Counted from the stretch's first letter, positions 1 to 9,142 are shown. The stretch: 64,000 nucleotides of DNA from an uncultured Lachnospiraceae bacterium (GCA_900551115.1 URUY01000013.1:31935-95934), one strand, 5' to 3'. The notes: generated by a model not told the origin, from the sequence alone. Made by a program: numbers and translations.

Positions 1-118
1 CCATGTGGTAATCCGCCACAATCGCCATCTCCAGAATACCGCCTGTATAATTGCCCGGCACATGAAGAATCCGGTTAATCCTGTTTTTTATCTGTAAAAG
101 CTGTATATCCGTAAGCAT
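1..118 (-). CDS. Hypothetical protein, N-terminal 39 codons only
   Basis: An ATG at 116-118 on the minus strand is preceded by a good ribosome site (CAGGAGAAG, about 5 bases upstream), and the frame stays open to the left edge of the window. The visible N-terminus begins MLTDIQLLQIKNRINRILH and continues with a Gly-rich segment. It shows neither a signal peptide nor a membrane segment, so the product starts out cytoplasmic. It is the fourth gene of the same-strand run DUF4358-MBOAT-DHHW, but the 56-base gap and its own ribosome site do not prove co-transcription. I do not recognise the family from this short piece. Confidence 0.6.
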   Translation of the reverse strand, partial: MLTDIQLLQIKNRINRILHVPGNYTGGILEMAIVADYHM

Positions 119-126
119 GGTCTTCT

Positions 127-158
127 CCTGTTCATTCGTAATCCTGTTCATTCGTAAT
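127..158. repeat. Exact 16-bp tandem duplication
   Basis: CCTGTTCATTCGTAAT occurs twice head to tail (127-142 and 143-158) between the end of the DHHW gene and the ribosome site of the partial gene. It lengthens the leader of the partial gene by 16 bases without touching the Shine-Dalgarno. It looks like a replication-slippage duplication. No function is evident. Confidence 0.8.
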
Positions 159-174
159 GTAATTCCTTCATGAA

Positions 175-1353
175 TTAGTAATATTGAAACTCTTCTATAA
201 AATGAATTACATTATACAGTACCAGAACATCCATATCCCCGTTTGTATCATACTCTTCCAACAGTGGGAACAGTCCTGCCCGGTAATAACGAAGGTCCAG
301 CACATAAATGCTTTCATAGTGTTCCGTCAGAAACGGAATAAAGCAGTTTGCATAAGAATCCTTTATAACAAACAGCTTTTTCCCTTTTGCTTCAGGTGTA
401 TCCGTCCCGGTTTCAATACGGATAAAGGGGTGGTTGTCATCCAGAAAATATCCGTATTTGTTTTTGGTAGCCAGATGCTTTTCCTCATACAGGGAATCCC
501 TGCTTTCCTCCGAGAAATCATAGTATACCTGCAAGTCTGTCGGTTCACCCACACCTGCAGACTGTGCCTCTGTGCCCTGCACCTCAGGCACATAGGCTTC
601 TATGGTATCCGGCTTTACCATGAGATTGGTTTTGGAATGCAGCGTTCCCCAAAATGCCTCTGATACGGTTTCTGCATTGTATGACACTGGTGTCACTTTC
701 ATATTCTGTGCCCATGCCGTGTAACCGTAGTAAGCACCAAGCGTGGTCCAGTGATGGTCCGTACCATAATAAATATACTCCTCTTTATGCTCCTGTAAAA
801 TATCCGCCGCATTTATGACATATTCGTCACCTATTTCTTCCCGCACTCTTTTAAGGAAATCCTCCTGGGGATAGTAGGCTGCATAATCAGGAAGCTTTTC
901 TGTCAGCACATTATCTGCGGTAGGGATTAACATAATCCTGAGGGAGCCGTCCTCCCTCTCCGCCTGCCAGTCTGTAAGCCCCTTTAAAAGCGCCAGTCTC
1001 TTTGCAACCTTTTCTTCCTCTATATCCTGCGGCACATGCTTTTCAATCAGCGTACCGTCCTTTGCCAGATAAACCCCGTTTATCTCTTTTTTTCCCAATA
1101 CCACATCCGTAACCGTCTTTACAAAAATCCATTTGTCCCGCAAAACAAACTGATCCGTCACATAGGTTTCGTAATCCTCTGTATAACTGTCATTAAACAA
1201 GGCTTTCAAGCTGAAGGCCGGCTTCGATGCCAATATCCTGTTTTCATATTCGGAAAAAAGTCGGTCAGGCACAAGCACATCCGCAGCAGACAGCCCCAAT
1301 ATAATTCCCGCAAGCAGCACAAGCGTAATTACTGCACTTATTTTCTTATTCAT
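175..1353 (-). CDS. DHHW-family protein, surface polysaccharide O-acylation
   Basis: The 392-residue product has an N-terminal membrane anchor or uncleaved signal (about residues 7-27) and a large extracellular part. The family-naming DHHW motif is at residues 199-202 (TDHHWTTLGAYYGY), and an SGNH/AlgX-like block KDSYANCFIPFL lies at 331-342. Proteins of this type work with MBOAT acyltransferases to move acyl groups onto exported glycans, by analogy with AlgX/AlgJ in alginate acetylation. The start is set by GGAGG eight bases upstream. It follows the MBOAT gene by 65 bases on the same strand, which supports a shared function. The acceptor polymer cannot be told from this window. Confidence 0.85.
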   Translation of the reverse strand: MNKKISAVITLVLLAGIILGLSAADVLVPDRLFSEYENRILASKPAFSLKALFNDSYTEDYETYVTDQFVLRDKWIFVKTVTDVVLGKKEINGVYLAKDGTLIEKHVPQDIEEEKVAKRLALLKGLTDWQAEREDGSLRIMLIPTADNVLTEKLPDYAAYYPQEDFLKRVREEIGDEYVINAADILQEHKEEYIYYGTDHHWTTLGAYYGYTAWAQNMKVTPVSYNAETVSEAFWGTLHSKTNLMVKPDTIEAYVPEVQGTEAQSAGVGEPTDLQVYYDFSEESRDSLYEEKHLATKNKYGYFLDDNHPFIRIETGTDTPEAKGKKLFVIKDSYANCFIPFLTEHYESIYVLDLRYYRAGLFPLLEEYDTNGDMDVLVLYNVIHFIEEFQYY

Positions 1354-1418
1354 ATGAAGCCTCCTTCCCTCCGGTGTCCATAAACAGACAGTTCCGAAGC
1401 TTGTTCAAAACCGGAATA

Positions 1419-2807
1419 CTAAAACCTGAAATATAAAAACGGATTATAGGATGCGTCCACAATATTGGCAATGGACAAAATAAGTACCGCAATCAGAAAT
1501 ACATTTTCAAAAAGCATATAAAAAATCCGTGCGGGCTTAAGCTTTTTCTGCTGCCCATTACTGCACTTTTTCTGCAGCCATTCTACAAGCCTTTTTAAAA
1601 GGGGTACTGCTCCTGCTGCCAGAAGCAGAAACAGAATACCGTAATTACTGAATAGATACAAAGTCCTGTTACTGTACAGACCGGCTTCCCCAAATCCAAA
1701 CATGGCTTTTAAAAACAATAGGATTTTGTCTGTCTGTTCCAGTGAAAAGAAGCACCAGCTTATCAGCACCACCATCATGGCATACAGCCATCCGAAAAGC
1801 TTAGGTATTTTGGCAAGCAGCTTTCCTAAAAAAACCTTTTCCAGTATGAGAAATACGGCAAACCACATTCCCCAAAACAGGAAATTCCATCCGGCTCCGT
1901 GCCAAATACCGGTAAGGGACCATACAATCAGAATATTGATAAGCTGCCTGTTTAAACCCTTTCGGTTGCCTCCAAGGGGAATATAGACGTATTCCCGAAA
2001 CCAGCTGCTCAAAGACATATGCCAGCGCCGCCAGAAGTCCGTAATGCTGACCGCCGTATAGGGATAATTAAAGTTTTCGGGAAAATGAAAGCCCATGATT
2101 CTCCCCAAACCGATTGCCATATCCGAATAGCCCGAAAAGTCAAAATATATCTGAAAGGCATAAGCAAGAATGCCCATCCATGCCATGGAAGCTGTAAGCT
2201 CTCCTGCCGCCATACCCGAAATTTCAGTAAAAAGCTGTCCCACATTGTTGGCAAGCAAAACCTTTTTTCCAAGTCCTATGGTAAATCGCTTAGCGCCTGC
2301 TGCCATATCCTCCAGTGTAGCATGTCTTTCTTTTAATTCCTTCGCCACTGTACTGTATTTCACGATAGGTCCTGCTATCAGCTGAGGGAACATGGTAACA
2401 AAGACGCCAAAATCAAGCAGATTTTTCTGTGCCTCCACCTCGCCCCGATAGACATCTATGGTATAGGACATGGTTTGGAACGTATAAAAAGAAATACCGA
2501 TTGGCAGTGGTAAATTAAGACCGCTGTACTTAAAAAATCCCAAAAGACCTAAATTGATCACGACAGAAGAAACCAAAAGGTACTTTGCTGCCGGTTTTTC
2601 CCTGTACCGCGCAATCAAAAGCCCGTGTATATAGTCAGACAGTGTGGAAAACAGCATCAGAACCACATAAACCGGCTCTCCCCATGCATAAAAAATCAGG
2701 CTCCCAAAAAAGAGGACGAGATTCCTCATCCTCTTTGGAGCCATGAAATAGCATATGAAAAATATCGGTAAAAACCGAAACAGAAACAGCACACTGGAAA
2801 ATACCAT
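1419..2807 (-). CDS. MBOAT family O-acyltransferase (AlgI-like)
   Basis: A 462-residue polytopic membrane protein of normal AlgI/DltB-class length. The conserved block FWRRWHMSLSSWFREYVY at 258-275, followed by PLGGNRKG, and the active-site histidine in the motif LTGIWHGAGWNF (His303) are intact. The family moves an acyl group, usually acetyl, across the membrane for transfer to a secreted polymer. It lies between a DUF4358 lipoprotein gene and a DHHW gene, the standard Clostridia arrangement of this cassette. The ATG has a GAGGAG site about 13 bases upstream, slightly far. Family assignment is firm; substrate and polymer are unknown. Confidence 0.92.
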   Translation of the reverse strand: MVFSSVLFLFRFLPIFFICYFMAPKRMRNLVLFFGSLIFYAWGEPVYVVLMLFSTLSDYIHGLLIARYREKPAAKYLLVSSVVINLGLLGFFKYSGLNLPLPIGISFYTFQTMSYTIDVYRGEVEAQKNLLDFGVFVTMFPQLIAGPIVKYSTVAKELKERHATLEDMAAGAKRFTIGLGKKVLLANNVGQLFTEISGMAAGELTASMAWMGILAYAFQIYFDFSGYSDMAIGLGRIMGFHFPENFNYPYTAVSITDFWRRWHMSLSSWFREYVYIPLGGNRKGLNRQLINILIVWSLTGIWHGAGWNFLFWGMWFAVFLILEKVFLGKLLAKIPKLFGWLYAMMVVLISWCFFSLEQTDKILLFLKAMFGFGEAGLYSNRTLYLFSNYGILFLLLAAGAVPLLKRLVEWLQKKCSNGQQKKLKPARIFYMLFENVFLIAVLILSIANIVDASYNPFLYFRF

Positions 2808-2856
2808 AGCTTTTATCTTTCTCCTCTGCTATCATTACAATCGTCTTGTACTTCCT

Positions 2857-3477
2857 TTATTTTAAAAGTGCAGTACGAATTGCGTCAAGTGCTTTTTCAT
2901 TTTCTTCCTGACATTGGGTAATCACTGCATCGTCTCCCTGATCCAGTGCAGCAGACACATCTGCGCCAAGCTGTACAAAGCAAACGTAATTGCCATAGGT
3001 TTCAATACGTGAAGCCTGGATTTTTCCTATGTTCATGGGATACTGCAAAGTATCATTCACCAGTTTGTCACGATAAGCATTGAGCGCTTCCTCAACGACT
3101 GCCACCTGATCAGCTTTTGCCTTTACGATAATCATGGTGTCTACATTAGCACTAATCATAGGCATTTCAGCAAAATATTCATCATACATATCCGCTGTTA
3201 TACCTGTCATGTCAGAGAACATTTCTGCCTCAACTGCTGTATTCGGCCAGTAATTTTCACCCAGCACTTCTACAACTGCAGCTTTTAAATCCTCCATGGA
3301 AGCATCCTTATATATGTCGCTTTCCGCTCCGCTCTCTTCTGTTTGGGTTTGGTCTGTACCTGTCTGCTCCGTACCTGTTTCCTGTGTACCTCCGTTCTGC
3401 GTTTCATCCTTTTTACCGCAGGCGGTCAGAGACATCGCCAAAAAAAGTCCCATTAGTAAAATTGTTGCTTTTTTCAT
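2857..3477 (-). CDS. DUF4358 domain lipoprotein
   Basis: The 206-residue product has a lipoprotein signal with lipobox LTAC (Cys20), then a Thr/Gln/Glu-rich linker to about residue 55, then a globular domain. That domain carries the DUF4358-type features: an ENYWPN segment, a DMTGITADMYDEYFAEMP stretch, and a VKAKADQ segment followed by a helix. It is probably anchored on the outer membrane face. As first gene of the minus-strand O-acylation cassette it most likely assists MBOAT/DHHW, though its biochemical role is not established. AAAAGGAGG just upstream fixes the start. Confidence 0.85.
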   Translation of the reverse strand: MKKATILLMGLFLAMSLTACGKKDETQNGGTQETGTEQTGTDQTQTEESGAESDIYKDASMEDLKAAVVEVLGENYWPNTAVEAEMFSDMTGITADMYDEYFAEMPMISANVDTMIIVKAKADQVAVVEEALNAYRDKLVNDTLQYPMNIGKIQASRIETYGNYVCFVQLGADVSAALDQGDDAVITQCQEENEKALDAIRTALLK

Positions 3478-3620
3478 AATTTTCCTCCTTTTCCGGTTTG
3501 CACCGGCTGTTACTACCAGTATTTCCTCTTTTCTACCGGTACATACATAGTAACATAGCCCCTGCTGCCTGTCTTCTTAGGATTTTCTAAACTTTCTTAA
3601 TTTTTCATAATCTTTTAGGA

Positions 3621-3650
3621 TTGCATAAGGCAAATGCTCCGTGCTATACT
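3621..3650 (+). promoter_or_regulatory. Promoter of the ABC-F gene
   Basis: TTGCAT at 3621-3626 and TATACT at 3645-3650 are separated by 18 bp, with an extended -10 TG at 3642-3643. The predicted start falls near 3656, downstream of any earlier in-frame start codon, which supports the ATG at 3693. Confidence 0.6.
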
Positions 3651-3692
3651 CTCCTTGTTGCGAAATCATTTTACCACAGGAGTATTCTTTGT

Positions 3693-5249
3693 ATGAGTAT
3701 TTTAAATGTTGAAAACCTGACTCACGGCTTTGGTGACCGTGCCATTTTTAATAATGTATCCTTCCGTCTGTTAAAGGGCGAACACATCGGTTTAATCGGC
3801 GCAAACGGCGAAGGAAAATCCACTTTTATGAATATCATTACCGGCAAGCTGATGCCGGACGAAGGAAAGGTGGAATGGGCAAAAAATGTACGCGTGGGTT
3901 ACTTGGACCAGCATACCATACTGGATAAGGGCATGACCATCCGGCAGGTCCTTTCCTCCGCCTTTGATTTTTTATTTGCAATGGAAGCCCAGATGAATGA
4001 AATCTGCGATAAAATGGGAGATGCCTCTCCCGAAGAGCTGGAGCAGTATATGGAGGAGCTGGGCACCATTCAGGATCTGCTTACCATGCATGATTTCTAT
4101 ATGATAGACGCCAAGGTGGAAGAGGTTGCCAGAGCCCTCGGTCTTTTGGATTTAGGGCTTGATAAGGATGTTACCGACTTAAGCGGCGGTCAGCGTACCA
4201 AGGTACTTTTAGGAAAGCTTCTTTTGGAAAAGCCTGATATTCTGCTTTTGGACGAGCCTACCAACTACCTTGATGCAGAGCATATTGCCTGGCTTAAACG
4301 TTACCTGACGGAATACGAAAATGCTTTTATCCTTATTTCCCACGATATTCCTTTTTTAAACAGCGTAATCAACCTGATTTATCACATGGACAATCAGGAG
4401 CTTACCCGTTATGTGGGCGACTACGACAAATTTCAGGAAGTCTATGCCATGAAAAAGGCGCAGCTTGAAGCAGCTTATAACAAACAGCAGAAGGAAATTG
4501 CCGATTTAAAGGACTTTGTAGCCAGAAACAAGGCGCGTGTATCTACCCGGAATATGGCCATGTCACGCCAGAAGAAGCTGGATAAGATGGATGTTATTGA
4601 GCTTGCAGGCGAAAAACCCAAGCCGGAATTTTATTTCCGCGAAGCACGCACGCCGGGCCGGTATATCTTCCGGACAAAGGATTTGATAATCGGCTATGAC
4701 GAGCCTCTTTCCACTCCGTTAAACCTGTCTATGGAAAGAGGACAGAAAATTGCCTTAACCGGCAGCAACGGTATCGGCAAAACCACGTTATTAAAAAGTA
4801 TCTTAGGGCTGCTTCCTCCTCTTTCCGGTGAAGTGGAGCAAGGTGATTATTTAAGCATCGGTTATTTTGAACAGGAAATGGCACCGGGCATCGAAACCAC
4901 CTGTATAGAAGAAATCTGGCAGGAGTTTCCTTCCATGACCCAATATGAAGTGCGTTCCGCCCTTGCAAAATGCGGTCTGACTACCAAGCATATCGAAAGC
5001 AAGGTAAAGGTATTAAGCGGCGGAGAGCAGGCAAAGGTAAGACTCTGCAAGCTGATTAACAGGGAAACCAATATCCTGCTTCTGGACGAACCCACCAACC
5101 ATCTGGATGTGGACGCCAAGGAAGAATTGAAACGCGCCCTGACAGCATACAAGGGCAGTATCCTTATGGTGTGCCATGAGCCGGATTTTTATGAAGGCTG
5201 GGCTACGGATGTGTGGGACTGCACCAAATGGACCACCAGAATTATCTAG
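3693..5249 (+). CDS. ABC-F family ATPase (YkpA/YbiT-like)
   Basis: The 518-residue product carries two ABC ATPase domains on one chain and no membrane segment, the ABC-F arrangement. Domain 1 has Walker A GANGEGKST (36-44), signature LSGGQRTK and Walker B ILLLDEPTNYLD. Domain 2 has GSNGIGKTT, LSGGEQAK and ILLLDEPTNHLD. Between them lies the basic inter-domain linker (ARNKARVSTRNMAMSRQKK). ABC-F proteins bind the ribosomal E site and relieve stalling; some give antibiotic resistance. Length and linker fit the YkpA/YbiT housekeeping group better than resistance types, but I cannot exclude resistance. I chose the ATG at 3693 because AGGAG is at 3678-3682 and the promoter lies upstream. Confidence 0.9.
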   Translation: MSILNVENLTHGFGDRAIFNNVSFRLLKGEHIGLIGANGEGKSTFMNIITGKLMPDEGKVEWAKNVRVGYLDQHTILDKGMTIRQVLSSAFDFLFAMEAQMNEICDKMGDASPEELEQYMEELGTIQDLLTMHDFYMIDAKVEEVARALGLLDLGLDKDVTDLSGGQRTKVLLGKLLLEKPDILLLDEPTNYLDAEHIAWLKRYLTEYENAFILISHDIPFLNSVINLIYHMDNQELTRYVGDYDKFQEVYAMKKAQLEAAYNKQQKEIADLKDFVARNKARVSTRNMAMSRQKKLDKMDVIELAGEKPKPEFYFREARTPGRYIFRTKDLIIGYDEPLSTPLNLSMERGQKIALTGSNGIGKTTLLKSILGLLPPLSGEVEQGDYLSIGYFEQEMAPGIETTCIEEIWQEFPSMTQYEVRSALAKCGLTTKHIESKVKVLSGGEQAKVRLCKLINRETNILLLDEPTNHLDVDAKEELKRALTAYKGSILMVCHEPDFYEGWATDVWDCTKWTTRII

Positions 5250-5288
5250 TATGGCATCATTGACGCCGGTTACAGGCTTTCAATAAAA

Positions 5289-5350
5289 AAGAGCTGCCGC
5301 ATCAGGACGAGCATATCACGATATACTCAAGCATTGATGCAACAGCTCTT
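5289..5350. terminator. Intergenic hairpin, possible bidirectional terminator
   Basis: AAGAGCTG (5289-5296) pairs with CAGCTCTT (5343-5350), and inside it GCATCA (5299-5304) pairs with TGATGC (5335-5340). An A-run precedes and TTTT follows the structure. It lies between the convergent ABC-F and small lipoprotein genes, so it can serve either strand. Confidence 0.55.
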
Positions 5351-5402
5351 TTACTGCTTTTTATCTGTTCCGTTCACGAACAATTCTCTCTTTATCTGTC
5401 CG

Positions 5403-5624
5403 TTAATCCATTTTCTCTATGGCATCTTCCACGGGAGATTGGGCATTTTCCAAAATCTCCTGAGCCTTGTCAGCCGTTTTTATAATATCTAACTCCTCAC
5501 TTATTACATAATATGCCTGAGAAGCCTTTTCCTTTTCCTCATTCTTACAGCCGGTAAGCATGGCAACCGGCAAAACCGCCATGACTGCTGCTACACAAAT
5601 GTACATCCGCTGCTTTTTCCTCAT
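5403..5624 (-). CDS. Small lipoprotein, 73 aa
   Basis: The product starts MRKKQRMYICVAAVMAV and has lipobox LTGC, leaving a mature chain of only about 45 residues rich in Glu, Lys and Ala with a helical look (KASQAYYVISEELDIIK). A GGGG site upstream of the ATG at 5624 favours this start over one seven codons earlier. It lies between the ABC-F gene (convergent) and the rsiV-like gene (same strand, 113 bases upstream). It might be read from the sigma-factor operon and act at the envelope, but that is inference from position. I do not recognise the family. Confidence 0.6.
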   Translation of the reverse strand: MRKKQRMYICVAAVMAVLPVAMLTGCKNEEKEKASQAYYVISEELDIIKTADKAQEILENAQSPVEDAIEKMD

Positions 5625-5737
5625 AATTTTTCCCCTTATATCCAATAACGTATATCTGTCACATTTTTAAACGCTTTTCTACTTTTTATTGTAGCATTGA
5701 ATAGGAAAAGAAACCACTTAAGAATTTCTTAAAAAAA

Positions 5738-6688
5738 TTAATAATTTCGTAAAATCTCAAACTCGCATGTACCCATATAACCCGGCGCTATTTCATATTT
5801 TTCAAAACAGATGACCGGATTTCCTTTTTCATTGATATAAAAACCGGTCTCCGGCGTAATCGTCTTAAACTTTACGTCCTCTACCCATTCCTCCGTATCC
5901 GCACCATATCCAAAATAGGTCTTTCCCTCATCTGCCGCCACCTGCTCTTCAATCTGCCTGATAATGCTTTCATTACAGATAGCAATATAATCCTCTCCCA
6001 AAAGGTCTTCCAACGTAATATTCCTGTCGTTTTCCAAATCCAGATTAAAATAGTGGTTTTCCTCATAGGCGCTTACCCAGCATTGGTCTGCACGAAGAAC
6101 CATAGACAGATAGGGACCTTCCTGATATTTTACTTCATAGGTAACGAAAACATCCATGGTTCTGTCTGCCCATTCCTCGTCTGTTCCCCCTGTGGCAAAA
6201 AAGGCATCCTTGTACTCTGCCATATCCTGCTTTGCACCGGCAATAAATTCTGTCACTATTTTGTCAATTTCCCGGTTGATATCTGCCACATAATCACCAT
6301 CAGCGTCTGCCGCAGCAATATCCCTGCCGCCTGCCACGGCGTCTGTTTCCTGAATATTAGGCACCTCTGCCGTCAGAATCACATCATTTTCCTGCCCGCT
6401 ATAGCTCCGTACGGTCAAAACCCGCGCAAGCACACCTATCACCGGTATGCTGCCGACTTCTTTAGCAAATACATAGCTGCTGTTTACACCTACTGTAAGA
6501 CAGATAAAAAAAGCTGCTGCCAGAGTACCTGTAGTTTTCACAAAAGCACGCAGCTTTCTGCTGCGCACCAGCGCTCTTTTCTTTTTTTCAGCCTGCCGTC
6601 TGTCCACAGCAGCAATTGCTTCATTAACCCGACCCGATAACTCGACAGGTATTTCTATACTGTCGTATACTTCCTTTCCACGCTTCAT
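5738..6688 (-). CDS. rsiV: RsiV-like anti-sigma factor (DUF3298 type)
   Basis: The 316-residue product has a cytoplasmic N-terminal region of about 50 residues rich in Lys/Arg, one membrane segment (about 55-75), and a long extracellular part. The extracellular part resembles the DUF4163/DUF3298 fold of Bacillus RsiV (NLDLENDRNITLEDLL; late ITPETGFYINEKGNPVICF). RsiV holds SigV inactive and is cleaved when its outer domain binds lysozyme. The start codon overlaps the sigma gene stop as ATGA (6685-6688), with GGAG eight bases upstream, so translation is coupled. I prefer this ATG over one two codons earlier, whose ribosome site would be too close. Lysozyme sensing is inferred from the family. 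Confidence 0.82.
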   Translation of the reverse strand: MKRGKEVYDSIEIPVELSGRVNEAIAAVDRRQAEKKKRALVRSRKLRAFVKTTGTLAAAFFICLTVGVNSSYVFAKEVGSIPVIGVLARVLTVRSYSGQENDVILTAEVPNIQETDAVAGGRDIAAADADGDYVADINREIDKIVTEFIAGAKQDMAEYKDAFFATGGTDEEWADRTMDVFVTYEVKYQEGPYLSMVLRADQCWVSAYEENHYFNLDLENDRNITLEDLLGEDYIAICNESIIRQIEEQVAADEGKTYFGYGADTEEWVEDVKFKTITPETGFYINEKGNPVICFEKYEIAPGYMGTCEFEILRNY

Positions 6689-7182
6689 ATGCATTTCTCC
6701 TTTTCCTGAACACTTACTTTCAGTTTCCTGAGTGCGCTGTATAAACGGGTTTTTACGGTATTTAGATTTACTCCCGTTATCTGCGCAATTTCCTTTAATG
6801 TCAGTTCCTCGAAATAATGTAGCGTAATGACTGTCTGCATCTGTTCAGGCAGATTTCCCACTGCCTGAAAAAGGCTATATCCCTCCTCATAAGCCGGTTC
6901 TTCGTAGATTTCTTCCGGAAGCGCTGCCGGTTCACAGGCAACTTCTCTTTTATTCTTACGGATGAAATTCAGACTTTCATTCACCAGAATACGGTAAAAC
7001 CAGGTTTTCATGGCTCCCTCATTCCGCAGGGCACCGTAATTCTCAAGAGCTTTGCAGATGGCGTTCTGCACAACATCCAGCGCATTGTCCTTATCTCTTA
7101 CATAGGTATATGCTACCCGGTAAAACTTCTGCTGGCCAGCCACAATATAAGCCGTCAGCTTGTCATACATGTCCTCTGCCAT
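6685..7182 (-). CDS. sigV: ECF RNA polymerase sigma factor (SigV-like)
   Basis: A 165-residue sigma-70 family protein of ECF length. Region 2 includes FYRVAYTYVRDKDNALDVVQ and TWFYRILVNESLNFIRKNK. Region 4 includes ITLHYFEELTLKEIAQI and the HTH GVNLNTVKTRLYSALRKL. It directs RNA polymerase to envelope-stress genes once the membrane anti-sigma is destroyed. The gene is directly upstream of, and overlaps, the rsiV-like gene, the usual sigV-rsiV order. Such genes normally autoregulate, but I found no convincing ECF promoter in the 100 bases upstream. AAGGAAG precedes the ATG. Confidence 0.88.
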   Translation of the reverse strand: MAEDMYDKLTAYIVAGQQKFYRVAYTYVRDKDNALDVVQNAICKALENYGALRNEGAMKTWFYRILVNESLNFIRKNKREVACEPAALPEEIYEEPAYEEGYSLFQAVGNLPEQMQTVITLHYFEELTLKEIAQITGVNLNTVKTRLYSALRKLKVSVQEKEKCI

Positions 7183-7284
7183 CTGCTCACTTCCTTTCTG
7201 TCAGAGTCTTGCCATACTCCTTTATTACTTCTCTTATATAGACAAATTTGTTCCTGAAAAGGTTTTATTTTGCAAAAATAACTT

Positions 7285-8910
7285 TTATTTTACTGCCTGA
7301 TAAGCCATATATTTTGAAAGGTTAAAGTCCCGGATACCCATTTCCTCATATCTTTGGTAAACCTTCTGCAAATAATAGTAGCCCCAGCTCTCCTCATCGC
7401 TCCTATAACCACCGTAAAGCTCATAACGGGAATCCCATCGGGAATCATAAATATTTCCGTCATCAGGATTTCCGCTCATTGCAGCTCCCTTTGCCGCTAC
7501 CTCCATGGAGAAGCCTTCTTCTTTAAAGAACTCGGCAAATGCAGGCGCCGCATCTTCTGACAGTTGTGTCAGATAGTAATAGTCCTCATAGGCATCCGCA
7601 TCAAAAAAATCGCTGACAGAGCTGCCCATATTTGCAATACTGCATTTTGCTATAAAATAGTCAGGGTGTGCAAAGGACAGCAGCAGATAACAGATTGTCA
7701 CCACTGCCATACTATAATGAAACAGCGGAAATCTGCTTTTGTAAATGCTGATAATCACACCCGTTAAGAGAATAAAAAGCACCACCAGGGACCACAGTAC
7801 GAAAATCCTTAAAAAGGTGAGATAATAATGCTTCACATACAATATCATACGGAATGCGGAAGATGCAATCATAATATAGGTACATAAGGACATTATTGTC
7901 AATAAGATTTTTAAAAATACGCTTTCTTTAAAATAGGAGCAGCCACAAAGGACCAGTATTAGATTGATCACGCATACAATAAGCAGCTGGAAAAATCCCT
8001 GTCTTGCATATTCTGCATAAGTATAGTTTTCCAAATTGATATTGCCTAAAAACAGGCAGACTATCTGTATGCCGGAAAAAACCAGATATAACAGCGTAAG
8101 CGGCAGCGCAATCGTTACAGCCAGCGCACTTTCCGTCTGCATTCTTGCCCGGGCTTCCTCTGAAAACGACTTTTTACAGAGAAACGCCATAATGCAGTAA
8201 CACATGAAAAACATCAAAATAACCGTAAATATCACACCGAAAATATCCGCAAAATTAAAACTGTAAAAAAGCGTTTCCATCATATGGAAAAATATCATAT
8301 CGGCACTTATTAAAAGCAGCCATACTATAAAAAATACGGGGATGCCAATACACAGTCCGATGACAATATAAAGTGCCGTACTTTTTTCCTTTTTCCCTTT
8401 CATCCTGCGGTATGCAGCCATATCCGTAAAAGGTCTTGCAATTTCTCCCAAGCTGCCAAATACAGCGGCGATTACATACCCTGTATATCTGCCGAAGGTC
8501 CAGTTTCTGTCGTTAAAAAACTGATGCAGAAGAAAGCTTATTGTCAGTACCCATATCCCTGTCTTATTCATAAAGATAATTCTGTTATCCGCCGTACAAA
8601 AGGTCGATATACCCAAAAGCAAAATACTAATTACGTAAAAGATGCTGTCTTTTTTTAAGGAAATCCCAAGCTTTTTCATACAGAAGCAGTAGAACCAGAG
8701 ACTTCCTGCGAGAAAAAAAGGGTAGGTAATGCCGCTTCCGTTCCGATACATGCACAAAGCATAAAAACAGGCGTATAAAAAGCTTGCCAGTCCCAGCGTA
8801 CCAAAGTGCTTTTTCAGGCTTTCCGTCTGCTTTGTCTGCGGCTTAATATCCGGTGCGCAATACTGCGGTGTATTTTCATTTGGTCTGTTTGTCATATTAT
8901 TCTCACTCAT
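7285..8910 (-). CDS. DUF4153/DUF4173 family membrane protein
   Basis: The 541-residue protein has about ten or more membrane segments and the family-typical block YTYAEYARQGFFQLLIVC in the middle. It ends in a soluble acidic/aromatic tail of about 120 residues (YEDYYYLTQLSEDAAPAF). The family has no known biochemical activity. The gene starts inside the end of the HTH gene (ATGAGTGA overlap, 8 bases). AGGAG lies seven bases before this ATG, while earlier ATGs sit too close to it. The tight DUF2975-HTH-DUF4153 coupling suggests that the regulator controls, or is controlled with, the two membrane proteins. Confidence 0.8.
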   Translation of the reverse strand: MSENNMTNRPNENTPQYCAPDIKPQTKQTESLKKHFGTLGLASFLYACFYALCMYRNGSGITYPFFLAGSLWFYCFCMKKLGISLKKDSIFYVISILLLGISTFCTADNRIIFMNKTGIWVLTISFLLHQFFNDRNWTFGRYTGYVIAAVFGSLGEIARPFTDMAAYRRMKGKKEKSTALYIVIGLCIGIPVFFIVWLLLISADMIFFHMMETLFYSFNFADIFGVIFTVILMFFMCYCIMAFLCKKSFSEEARARMQTESALAVTIALPLTLLYLVFSGIQIVCLFLGNINLENYTYAEYARQGFFQLLIVCVINLILVLCGCSYFKESVFLKILLTIMSLCTYIMIASSAFRMILYVKHYYLTFLRIFVLWSLVVLFILLTGVIISIYKSRFPLFHYSMAVVTICYLLLSFAHPDYFIAKCSIANMGSSVSDFFDADAYEDYYYLTQLSEDAAPAFAEFFKEEGFSMEVAAKGAAMSGNPDDGNIYDSRWDSRYELYGGYRSDEESWGYYYLQKVYQRYEEMGIRDFNLSKYMAYQAVK

Positions 8911-9130
8911 CACCATTCTCCTCACTTTCCTCCACATACTCTATAATATCTCCCGGCTGACAGGAGAGCGCTTTACAAATTGCTTCCAAAGTAGAAAACC
9001 GAATCGCTTTTGCTTTATTATTTTTTAGAATGGACAGATTTGCCAGCGTGATATCCACCTCTCCGGCAAGCTCCGTTAATCCCTTTTTTCTCTGTGCCAT
9101 TACCACATCCAGATTGATTCTTATTGCCAT
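8903..9130 (-). CDS. Small HTH regulator (Xre/YozG type)
   Basis: A 75-residue protein that is almost entirely one Cro/CI-like helix-turn-helix domain: MAIRINLDVVMAQRKKGLTE, then LAGEVDITLANLSILKNN and FSTLEAICKALSCQPGDIIEY. The last motif (GDI-Y) is typical of the YozG-like group found beside DUF2975 membrane proteins. It probably represses its own operon from the promoter at 9666-9694. It lies 12 bases downstream of the DUF2975 gene and overlaps the DUF4153 gene by 8 bases. Confidence 0.88.
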   Translation of the reverse strand: MAIRINLDVVMAQRKKGLTELAGEVDITLANLSILKNNKAKAIRFSTLEAICKALSCQPGDIIEYVEESEENGDE

Positions 9131-9142
9131 ACGGCACCTCCC

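Noticed and set aside
3693..5249. Antibiotic-resistance type ABC-F (such as Vga/Lsa)
   Set aside because: Linker and length fit the housekeeping YkpA/YbiT group; no leader attenuator like those of resistance genes is seen.
7183..7284. SigV-type autoregulatory promoter
   Set aside because: A GGAAC is present but no matching -10 at the right distance could be defended.
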